In this document: positions 15,782 to 23,174 of the stretch, piece after piece | Position numbering within the stretch: the stretch's first letter is position 1 | How the letters are laid out: each line of letters begins with the position of its first letter | From: Clostridiaceae bacterium | GTDB lineage: Bacteria; Bacillota; Clostridia; Oscillospirales; Acutalibacteraceae | Assembly: GCA_904501755.1 (NCBI GenBank) | Contig: CAJGBV010000019.1 | Coordinates: 1-30,181 of the forward strand | DNA: 30,181 nt | Direction of reading: 5' to 3' | The notes under the pieces: model-generated | Databases searched by the model: none | Told to the model about the DNA's origin: nothing | The model's input: the letters and a program-made list of their open reading frames with translations, nothing else | Program-made: the position numbers and the translations under genes

Positions 15782-17227
15782 ATGATTGAAAGAAAAAAGA
15801 AGAGAGAGGGAAGAATAGCCTTCTTCTCGGTTATTCACGAAATTTATTTTGAACAGTTTGAGGGACTGAGGGAGTCCCTTAACAAGTATCACGCCGATAC
15901 AATTGAGCTTGTAAAGAAAAACGGTGTTGAGGTTATTGACTACGGTATTGTGGGAAATAACAACAAGGCTTTTGAGGTGGCGGACAAAATTGCAGGTGAT
16001 AAAATAGATGTCATATTTACAAATATGATTACCTATGCAACCTCATCTGTTTTTGCTCCTATTGTGCAGAACACAACTGCTCCCATAGTTCTCGTTGCAC
16101 TTCAGCCACGAATGGCAATGGATTACACAAAGGCTTGTACCTTTATGCAGCTTGAAAATGATAATATTTGCTCTGTGCCTGAATTCACAGGTGTGGCTAT
16201 CCGTATGGGACGTCCTGTTAAGGATGTTATTATCGGCTGTCTTTATGATGATAGTCAGGCAGAAAAGGAAATTAAAGAGTGGTGCGATATTGCAAAGGTG
16301 CTTAATGCTCTTAAGGGTGCAAGACTTGGCCTTATGGGACACGTTCTTGAATCAATGTACGATATGCACGCTGACCCCACTGCTGTTTCCTCTGCTTTCG
16401 GGCTTCATATCCCGCTAATTGAGATTGATGATGTTATTAAAGAATATAAAAAGGTAACAGACGAGGAAATCGAAAAGAAAAAGGAAGTTATCTGCCGTGA
16501 ATTCGATATGCCTGACCCCAAGAGCGATCCTGTTACAATGAAGCTGACTGATGCCGACCTGAACAGAGCAGCAAAGGGTGCCGCCGCACTTGATAGACTT
16601 ATTGATACATATTCCCTTGACGGCCTTGCTTATTATTATGAGGGAGAAGAGGGAAGCCTCGCAAGAGAGGTAGCGACCTCCTTTATAGTAGGTAACTCTA
16701 TTCTTAATGCTCAGGGTACTCCAATGTGCGGTGAGTTTGATATTAAAACTTTGGTTGCTATGTATATTATGGATAATCTCGGCATTGGCGGAAGCTTTGC
16801 AGAGTTCCATCCCTTTGATTTCGAAGAGGATTTCATTCTTGTTGGTCACGACGGCCCTCACCACATTGCTATTGCAGACGGAAAGCCAATTTTAAGAAGC
16901 CTTACTAAATTCCACGGCAAACCCGGAAGCGGTGCAAGTGTAGAGTTTAAAATTAAGGAAGGCCCCATTACAATGCTTGGCATTACTCAGACTTATGATG
17001 GTAAGTTTAAGTTTGTAATTGGTGAGGGAGAGTCTAAAAAAGGTCCCATTCCTCCAACAGGTAATACCAATACAAGAGGTTTCTTTGAGCCTACCACAAA
17101 GGAATTTATCAAAAAATGGGTTATGCAGGGTCCCACACATCACTATGCACTGGGTATAGGACATCATGCTGATACCATTAAGAAGATTGCTGATGTTCTC
17201 GGCATTGAGGCAGTTATTGTGAGGTAA
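15782..17227 (+). CDS. L-arabinose/L-fucose isomerase-family enzyme
   Basis: The 481-residue protein aligns by motif with L-arabinose isomerase (AraA, 500 residues in E. coli). CGEFDIKTL gives Glu318, GGSFAEFHPF gives Glu341, LVGHDGP gives His356, and GPTHHYALG gives His453/His454. These match E. coli Glu306, Glu333, His350 and His450, so the metal and catalytic set is complete. AraA turns L-arabinose into L-ribulose in the cytoplasm. No araB or araD is present nearby, the partner is an unknown 710-residue protein, and similarity to true AraA outside the motifs looks low, so the sugar is uncertain. The ATG at 15782 follows AAAGGCAGGGA; longer in-frame starts lack a ribosome site and overlap the promoter. 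Confidence 0.85.
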   Translation: MIERKKKREGRIAFFSVIHEIYFEQFEGLRESLNKYHADTIELVKKNGVEVIDYGIVGNNNKAFEVADKIAGDKIDVIFTNMITYATSSVFAPIVQNTTAPIVLVALQPRMAMDYTKACTFMQLENDNICSVPEFTGVAIRMGRPVKDVIIGCLYDDSQAEKEIKEWCDIAKVLNALKGARLGLMGHVLESMYDMHADPTAVSSAFGLHIPLIEIDDVIKEYKKVTDEEIEKKKEVICREFDMPDPKSDPVTMKLTDADLNRAAKGAAALDRLIDTYSLDGLAYYYEGEEGSLAREVATSFIVGNSILNAQGTPMCGEFDIKTLVAMYIMDNLGIGGSFAEFHPFDFEEDFILVGHDGPHHIAIADGKPILRSLTKFHGKPGSGASVEFKIKEGPITMLGITQTYDGKFKFVIGEGESKKGPIPPTGNTNTRGFFEPTTKEFIKKWVMQGPTHHYALGIGHHADTIKKIADVLGIEAVIVR

Positions 17228-17232
17228 AAGGT

Positions 17233-19365
17233 ATGTATAAACACGTAACTCTTGAAGTAAGCTTTAAACCCTTTAAGCAAACGGGGGATGAGTATATCAG
17301 AAATATTTGCGCGGGTGTTTTTGAACAATGGAAGCCACTTATAAAAAACTGCGAAACAGTTTCTATTATGTTCTGGGCAAGTGACGGAAGTGAAATACTT
17401 GAGTATAATAAGGATATGAGCGCTGAGATGGAGTGGTGCAGATATATCGGTACTGCAAATCTTCCTCTTAACCCTACGGGTGATGATGCTGTTTGCCCCC
17501 ATAAATATAAGTATTACTACATCGAAAATCCTCCTGTTATTACATATGGTACTATGAAGCGTATTGTAGAACTGTTTAAGGAGGAAGGTAAAAAGGCTCT
17601 TCCAAATGCAAAAATTTTGGTGGGTGACACCTTTGATATCGGCCCTGAATTTGCTCAGTCTGATTTCAAGTATAATCGTCATACCGAAATATGCACAGGA
17701 CAAATCCTCGATAAGCTGGGCTTCGTTGACTGTACCGCTACACTTAATGCAGATGACAGGGCTTATGCCGCTTATCCGGACGGTATTCCTCAGGACACTC
17801 CTCTCGGATTGTTTTTAGGAAAGCAATGTAACGAATTCCTTAAGGATATGGATATGGATTTTGTCTGGCTTTCTAACGGTTTTGGCTTTTCTGCTGACCC
17901 TTGGAGCCTGCAGGGCAGGGTGTATGATGGCGAAACCTATCATCCTGAAAAACTAAAGGAAACAAGAGAAAAGGTATTTCATTTCTGGAAGCTGTTCAGA
18001 GAGGGATGTCCCGATTATCCTGTAAGGGTACGCGGCACCAATAATACGGTTGGTGTGGATTATTCTACCGACGCTGTGCCGATTTACGATATTTATAAGG
18101 GCGGATTTAATATTGACCCGCCACCTAACTCTCCCTGGGCGGCTCTTAACGATAACTACGGTCTTGAAATAATGGGTCATTTAACAAGGGTTTGCGAACT
18201 CCCCGGAAAAGATTTCCTTTTCCGCTATTATATTCACGATCCGTGGTGGGTAAATACTCCTTGGTATGACCGCTATGGCAGTGAGCCTATTGATATTTAT
18301 CTGCCTATGGCGATAACCCGTATAACCGAGGAGGGTAAGGTTCAGTCCGCTGATAAACTTAATATACTCTCAATTGATAATTCCTTTGGTGAAATGCCTG
18401 ACAGTTGTGTAAATGAGCCTTTGCCTCATCTTATAAAGGCAAAAAAGGACGCGGGCGACAGTCCTGCGCCTCTGGTTCTGCTTTATCCCGTAAGAGAATA
18501 CAGCACCGCTTTTGAGGAAAAGACCATTAAACAAATGTATAAAGGCGATAAGTACATAGTTGACGCTATTAATAATTCATTCCCGCTTAACTGTGTAGTT
18601 TCTACCGATATTTTTCTTAAAAATTCTCTTGAACTTTATAAACGAAGTGTTATAATTTCCCCCGTCCCCGAAACAGAAGAGATAAAGAACAGACTTGTTG
18701 AATTCATTAAGGATGGCGGCAGGGTAATTCTTTATGGTACTACAGAATATATAGAGTCTGTAAAGGATATTAAGGCGGTTAAGGTGGATGTTGAACAGAG
18801 TGAGCCAACTCTTATAAGAGAAAAGCTTAAAGAGTTTGGATATGCTATTGATTTTAATAATTTCCATAAGGGTATGAAGACCACTACAATGACTATTGCA
18901 AACAGTGATAATGCATTGTTCTTCTCGCTTTACAATCAGACCACCGCACTTGATATGTTCCTTAAATTTCCACTTGGTATCCCCGTATTTATTGGATGCG
19001 ATGCAATAATCGAAAATGGTGCAGGAAAGTACCGTTTCGGTAGATGTGAGCATCTTGAGTGCCGTGTTTATGTTCAGCAGGACAGCGGTATTGTATCTGT
19101 GCGTGAGGGTGTTCCGGGAAATAAAAAATATCGTAGAAAGATAAATGTTAAAGGTCTTGAAAATGCAACTGTATATTTATTCCCTGAACAGTACTGTATT
19201 AATGACGCTGTGGTAGGACCTACGGGAAATCATTACGGAATAGCACCTCCTATTGACGAGAGATTTAAGGTGGTTCATGATCGGGTTTACGGCTCATATT
19301 TAAAGGGCGAAAACATAAGCGGCGATATCACACTTTATATGCAGTTCCCTCAGTATTTGAAATAA
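17233..19365 (+). CDS. Large conserved-looking protein of unknown function, GH-A/GH42-like layout
   Basis: I do not recognise a named family for this 710-residue protein. It begins with HVTLEVSFKPFK and has no signal peptide or membrane helix. The first 390 or so residues contain short hydrophobic strands each ending in polar or acidic residues (SIMFWASDGSE, KILVGDTFDIGPEFA, FVWLSNGFGF, VRVRGTNNTVG), as in a TIM barrel. From about 410 to 535, PLVLLYPVREY, KRSVIISPVPE and FIKDGGRVILYG resemble the glutamine-amidotransferase-like trimerisation domain of GH42 beta-galactosidases. The rest is beta-rich. It starts six bases after the isomerase stop and ends at a shared terminator. A cytoplasmic glycosidase supplying the sugar for the isomerase is the simplest reading, but this is inference; the catalytic acids cannot be assigned. 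Confidence 0.7.
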   Translation: MYKHVTLEVSFKPFKQTGDEYIRNICAGVFEQWKPLIKNCETVSIMFWASDGSEILEYNKDMSAEMEWCRYIGTANLPLNPTGDDAVCPHKYKYYYIENPPVITYGTMKRIVELFKEEGKKALPNAKILVGDTFDIGPEFAQSDFKYNRHTEICTGQILDKLGFVDCTATLNADDRAYAAYPDGIPQDTPLGLFLGKQCNEFLKDMDMDFVWLSNGFGFSADPWSLQGRVYDGETYHPEKLKETREKVFHFWKLFREGCPDYPVRVRGTNNTVGVDYSTDAVPIYDIYKGGFNIDPPPNSPWAALNDNYGLEIMGHLTRVCELPGKDFLFRYYIHDPWWVNTPWYDRYGSEPIDIYLPMAITRITEEGKVQSADKLNILSIDNSFGEMPDSCVNEPLPHLIKAKKDAGDSPAPLVLLYPVREYSTAFEEKTIKQMYKGDKYIVDAINNSFPLNCVVSTDIFLKNSLELYKRSVIISPVPETEEIKNRLVEFIKDGGRVILYGTTEYIESVKDIKAVKVDVEQSEPTLIREKLKEFGYAIDFNNFHKGMKTTTMTIANSDNALFFSLYNQTTALDMFLKFPLGIPVFIGCDAIIENGAGKYRFGRCEHLECRVYVQQDSGIVSVREGVPGNKKYRRKINVKGLENATVYLFPEQYCINDAVVGPTGNHYGIAPPIDERFKVVHDRVYGSYLKGENISGDITLYMQFPQYLK

Positions 19366-19375
19366 TCAACCAAAA

Positions 19376-19410
19376 AAATCTGCAAGTAATGAAAGCTTAC
19401 TTGCAGATTT
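19376..19410. terminator. Bidirectional terminator between convergent operons
   Basis: AAATCTGCAAGTAA pairs with TTACTTGCAGATTT across a seven-base loop, with A-rich and T-rich flanks. It serves both the 710-residue gene and the PHP gene, and includes the last codons and stop of the latter. Confidence 0.88.
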
Positions 19411-20071
19411 CTTTTTTTATTATGTTAGCCTTACCGACTTTGACTTTGTTTATAAAATCGTTAATATCGGTTATTTTGCTGTCAAAACCTACCGCACCAA
19501 GAGTGTTTTTAGCCGTAGAATGAATATCACTGCCGGCAACAAAGGGAAGTCCCAGCATTTCACCATAGGCTAAAGCTCTTCGATTTGCTTTTTCAGTTTG
19601 ACTGGCATTGTAAACTTCAACAGCATCAACAAGGTCGGGGAATAGGCGGACAAGCTCAATACCATCACGAAAAGGATGGGCGTGAACAACCATTCCACCG
19701 TCAGCTCTTACCTTTTTAAGATAATCGGCAGGGGAAAGGGATAGAATATCGGGGTTAGACAGTAACCATTGTTCATCGAGGCCGAAGGTCAGCAGATGAC
19801 ACCAGTTATAGCTGTACTCAAAGCCGAAGAAAACATCAATTCCTTGTTTTTCTCCCTCTTGTTTGGCTATTTCGTAGCCTTTCATAAATTCCTTAACCCT
19901 TTGTTCCCAAGGAAGTAGTGGGTCAACACAGGTATTACCATTGAAAAAGTGGTCGGTTATAAAAATACCGCTATAGCCCTGCTCCTTAAAAAATTTTATA
20001 TATTCTTTGCCGGACGAAGAAGCGCATTTACTGGTTTCTTTTGTATGACAGTGAAGTTCATATAAATACAT
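19397..20071 (-). CDS. PHP-domain metal-dependent phosphoesterase
   Basis: The 224-residue protein shows the PHP motifs in order: ELHCHT (His7, His9), FITDH (Asp40, His41), FGFEYSY with a metal-binding Glu, VVHAHPF, and GSDIHS near the C-terminus. PHP enzymes use two or three metal ions to hydrolyse phosphoesters; relatives act on nucleotides such as 3',5'-bisphosphates or on histidinol phosphate. The exact substrate is not clear. It follows ribF directly, with its AGAGGTGA ribosome site inside the end of ribF, so it is probably the last gene of the rimP-ribF operon. NrnA in the same operon also degrades small nucleotides, which fits, but does not prove, a shared theme. Confidence 0.86.
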   Translation of the reverse strand: MYLYELHCHTKETSKCASSSGKEYIKFFKEQGYSGIFITDHFFNGNTCVDPLLPWEQRVKEFMKGYEIAKQEGEKQGIDVFFGFEYSYNWCHLLTFGLDEQWLLSNPDILSLSPADYLKKVRADGGMVVHAHPFRDGIELVRLFPDLVDAVEVYNASQTEKANRRALAYGEMLGLPFVAGSDIHSTAKNTLGAVGFDSKITDINDFINKVKVGKANIIKKEICK

Positions 20072-20938
20072 TTATTTTTCACCTCTCAAAAGCCGAAGTA
20101 TTTGTTGTTTGTCATTATATATTGCCGTTTTGAGTTCTTCAAGAGAGGAGAATTTCTTTTCCTCCCTAATAAAACGCAGCAGATAAAGGCGTATTGTTTT
20201 TGAATAAAGCTCACCACTGAAATCGAAAAGATTGGTTTCGCACAGAGGGGCATCCAAGGGAAAGGTAGGACGAATTCCGATATTAGTCATACCGAAATAG
20301 GCTTTTCCGTCAATTATAGCCTTTGTCATATAAACTCCGTATTTAACAGCAGCCATATCTTTAGAGTAGTATTGATTAAAGGTGGGGAAGCTCATTTCTC
20401 TGCCACGCTTGTCCCCGTGAAGAACTATTTCTTCAATAAAAAAGCCGTCGGGTAAAAGCTTTACGGCATCACTGGTTTTTCCATCCTTCAGAAGCTTTCT
20501 TATATAGCTGCTGGAAACAGGCTGTTCGTCTACAGATACTTTATCAATAACTTTAAGCTCAACTTCTTTTTGTTCACAAAGCTTTTTAAGAAGTTCTGTA
20601 TTTCCTTTTCCACCTTTGCCGAAGGTATAATTATATCCGCATACAATAAGGGCAGGAGAAAAGGTTTTATATAAATAATCGAAAAAGTCCTCGGGCGATA
20701 TATCTTTTACCTTGTTGAAATCAAGATATTCCACCTGTTTTATACCTATATCTTTGATGAGGGCGGTTTTTCTGTCCTCTCTTGTAAGAATAACACCTTC
20801 GTTTTGAAAATACGCTTTTGGAGGAATCCTGAAAGCAACTGCAATGGATGTAAGACCGCTGTTTGCAGCGGTCTGAAGTACAGCCTTGTGGCCTATATGA
20901 ACACCGTCAAAGGTGCCAAGTGCAATTGCTGTTTTCAT
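20072..20938 (-). CDS. ribF: Bifunctional riboflavin kinase / FAD synthetase
   Basis: The 288-residue protein has the nucleotidyltransferase half first (ALGTFDGVHIGHKAVL at 5-20, a YNYTFGKGGKG segment near 120, then SSYIRKLL) and the riboflavin kinase half second (HGDKRGREMSFPTFN, GMTNIGIRPTF, and the ETNLFDFSGELY segment). It makes FMN and then FAD from riboflavin and ATP. I start it at the ATG at 20938, giving the usual MKTAIALGTFDG beginning, with AAAGGATGA upstream; the ATG at 20947 overlaps the truB stop and has no ribosome site. Close linkage to truB is the standard arrangement in Firmicutes. Confidence 0.95.
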   Translation of the reverse strand: MKTAIALGTFDGVHIGHKAVLQTAANSGLTSIAVAFRIPPKAYFQNEGVILTREDRKTALIKDIGIKQVEYLDFNKVKDISPEDFFDYLYKTFSPALIVCGYNYTFGKGGKGNTELLKKLCEQKEVELKVIDKVSVDEQPVSSSYIRKLLKDGKTSDAVKLLPDGFFIEEIVLHGDKRGREMSFPTFNQYYSKDMAAVKYGVYMTKAIIDGKAYFGMTNIGIRPTFPLDAPLCETNLFDFSGELYSKTIRLYLLRFIREEKKFSSLEELKTAIYNDKQQILRLLRGEK

Positions 20939-20943
20939 AAAAT

Positions 20944-21831
20944 TCATCCTTTGGGATTAATAAGACATTTAATGCGAATTTCTTTGTTTTCGCCGTCGGC
21001 AAAGCCTATACCGATAAAATCATCATTGTGCTTTATTCGGTAGAATTCGCCGTCTTTTATTTCACCTTTAAGTCGTTCAAAGCCAAGCTTTCCGCCGTTA
21101 GAAAATCTTATTGCCTGTTTTTCGCTTACATATATGCAAGGTAGATGCTCAACGGCAAGCTCCTCACTTATAAGAAAATCACTTATGTTTTCCTCGGTAA
21201 GTTTATCAAGGTCAACACATTGCTCAAGGGTAAAGGCTCCTGTTTTTGTTCTTATAAGCTCTGTCATAACGGCTCCGCACCCGAGATACTGCCCAATATC
21301 TCTGCAAAGAGAACGGATATATGTACCCTTTGAGCAGATAACGTCTATTTTGAAGGTGTGCTCATTAGGGTTAAACTCTAAAAGCTTTATGCTATGAATG
21401 GTGATTTCGCGGGGCTGGACCTCTACCTCCTGACCTTTTCGTGCTAATTTATAAAGAGGCACTCCGTCCTTTTTAATTGCCGAAAAAACAGGGGGATACT
21501 GAAGAAGTTTCCCTGTAAAACGTTTAATAGCCTTTTGCAAATCATCAGTTGTAAAGTCGGGCGAAGCGGTGCTTTGGACATTTCCCGTTATATCCAGTGT
21601 GTCGGTGGTTATACCGGCTTTTACTGTAGCAATATATCCTTTGTCACAGTTCAAAAGATAATCACAAAGAGATGTAGCTCTTCCTATTAAAATGGGTAGA
21701 ACACCGGTAGCCAGAGGGTCCAGCGTACCGGTGTGTCCTATCTTTTTTGTGTTTGTCAGTCGCCTTATTATAGCCACTGCCTTAAAAGAGGTTATGCCCT
21801 CAGGCTTATTTATCAGAAGAAGACCCTGCAT
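20944..21831 (-). CDS. truB: tRNA pseudouridine(55) synthase
   Basis: The 295-residue protein begins GLLLINKPEGITS and contains GHTGTLDPLATGVLPI, whose Asp is the catalytic residue that attacks uridine 55. Further family segments are YPPVFSAIKKDGVPLY, an RKGQEVE segment, and CSKGTYIRSLCRDIG. A short C-terminal domain follows. TruB forms pseudouridine 55 in the T arm of tRNA and also acts as a tRNA folding helper. Its start overlaps the end of nrnA by 26 bases, and its stop is three bases beyond the chosen ribF start, indicating tight translational coupling. Confidence 0.96.
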   Translation of the reverse strand: MQGLLLINKPEGITSFKAVAIIRRLTNTKKIGHTGTLDPLATGVLPILIGRATSLCDYLLNCDKGYIATVKAGITTDTLDITGNVQSTASPDFTTDDLQKAIKRFTGKLLQYPPVFSAIKKDGVPLYKLARKGQEVEVQPREITIHSIKLLEFNPNEHTFKIDVICSKGTYIRSLCRDIGQYLGCGAVMTELIRTKTGAFTLEQCVDLDKLTEENISDFLISEELAVEHLPCIYVSEKQAIRFSNGGKLGFERLKGEIKDGEFYRIKHNDDFIGIGFADGENKEIRIKCLINPKG

Positions 21832-22822
21832 TACTTTCCTCCAGTGCTTTGCCGATAACCGCTAAAACCTGTTTTTTTACATCCTCAAGGTTGCCTGTAA
21901 GACTGCAGCCCGCGGCATTTTTGTGACCACCGCCCCCAAGCTCTTTGCAAATTTCCGAAGCATTAAGCGGGGGATAGGTGCGAACAGAAATTTTATAGGT
22001 TCCACCATGTTTTTCCTTAATGGAAACACCTGCAAGAACACCCTCAACAGAACGGGAAATTACTGCAACACCCTCAAGGTCGGTATCGTCACAGCCGGTT
22101 TCTTCCTGCATCTGCTTGGTTGCAACAAGCACCATACATTTTTCATCAAAATAGAACTGTGCAGTGTCAAGCACCATTCTTTCAAGCTCGATTCTTCCGC
22201 GGGATTTTGTATCAAACATAAGTCGGCTGATTTCACTTGGTGAAAAATCAAAGCCGTAAAGGTCAGCCGCAATTCTATGTGTTTTTGCTGTTACATTTGC
22301 ATATTTAAAAGAGCCTGTATCGGTTGACAAGCCTGTGTAGATAGCAGAGGCAGCAATGTTATCAAAGGGCATAGGCATACAGTGGAATATATCATAGATA
22401 CATTCGCAATTTGCCGCCGCAGCACTGTCCAAATACAGATTATCTGCAAAGCGGGTATTTGAAATATGATGGTCGATACAAAGGTCGATTTTGCCGACAA
22501 ATTCCTGAGCAAGACTACCAAGCAGAACTATATCGGCAACATCAACTGCAACCACGGTTTTATACTCAATTTCTCTGTTCTCAAAATGTGAGGTGAAATA
22601 GTTGTATTTTTGAGGTATTTTATCAGCACATTTTATCATACATTTTTTGCCGAAAGCGGTAAGTCCCAGGGCAAGAGCAAAGGCACTGCCCAGTGTGTCA
22701 CCGTCGGGGGTGGCGTGGCAGAGAAGAAGGTAATCGTCGTGGCTTCTTAAAAAATCGCAAACCTGAGTAAGAGTCAGCTCTTTGCAAGAACTGTCAGGGC
22801 AAAGCTTAACTGTTTTCTTCAT
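21806..22822 (-). CDS. nrnA: DHH-family oligoribonuclease / pAp phosphatase
   Basis: The 338-residue protein has the DHH domain (HATPDGDTLGSA, VAVDVAD, CIDHHISN, GLSTDTGSF) and the DHHA1 domain ending in the substrate-binding GGGGHKNAAG. NrnA degrades short RNA oligonucleotides from the 5' end and dephosphorylates 3'-phosphoadenosine 5'-phosphate, using Mn2+. I start at the ATG at 22822 because GGGAGGCG precedes it; the 26 residues that could be added upstream would lie inside rbfA and have no ribosome site. The gene overlaps rbfA by 17 bases and truB by 26. Position between rbfA and truB is standard for Clostridia. Confidence 0.93.
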   Translation of the reverse strand: MKKTVKLCPDSSCKELTLTQVCDFLRSHDDYLLLCHATPDGDTLGSAFALALGLTAFGKKCMIKCADKIPQKYNYFTSHFENREIEYKTVVAVDVADIVLLGSLAQEFVGKIDLCIDHHISNTRFADNLYLDSAAAANCECIYDIFHCMPMPFDNIAASAIYTGLSTDTGSFKYANVTAKTHRIAADLYGFDFSPSEISRLMFDTKSRGRIELERMVLDTAQFYFDEKCMVLVATKQMQEETGCDDTDLEGVAVISRSVEGVLAGVSIKEKHGGTYKISVRTYPPLNASEICKELGGGGHKNAAGCSLTGNLEDVKKQVLAVIGKALEESNAGSSSDK

Positions 22823-23174
22823 CGGCGTTTTCGCCTCCCTCAAATGAGTTAAGAATAGATGAAAGATGCGCACTGAAGGCAATAGAATCATCAGCGACAA
22901 AACGTACTTCGGGAACCTTACGCATTTTTACCTTATTTCCAAGCTCTCTACGGATATATCCCGCAGCGCCCTTTAAGGCTTTTACGGAAGAATCGGTCAT
23001 TTCCTTGCCCTCAATTGCACTGACATAGAAGGTAGCATAGGATAAATCGTTTGTTACCTGAACCTTTATAATACTTAACATTTTGCTGACTCTGGGGTCC
23101 TTGATATCCCGAAGAATATCTGCCATTGCGATACGGATATCAGAGGTTATTCTGTCAATTTTATACCCTGCCAT
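22806..23174 (-). CDS. rbfA: Ribosome-binding factor A
   Basis: The 122-residue protein matches RbfA in length and in the segments KIDRITSDI, DPRVSKMLSIIKVQVTNDL, YATFYVSAIEG and the VPEVRFVADDS strand of its KH-type fold. RbfA binds the immature 30S subunit near the 5' end of 16S rRNA and is needed for late maturation and cold growth. Its ATG shares one base with the infB stop, and its end overlaps nrnA, so all three should be co-translated. The C-terminal tail is acidic (GGENADEENS). Confidence 0.95.
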   Translation of the reverse strand: MAGYKIDRITSDIRIAMADILRDIKDPRVSKMLSIIKVQVTNDLSYATFYVSAIEGKEMTDSSVKALKGAAGYIRRELGNKVKMRKVPEVRFVADDSIAFSAHLSSILNSFEGGENADEENS

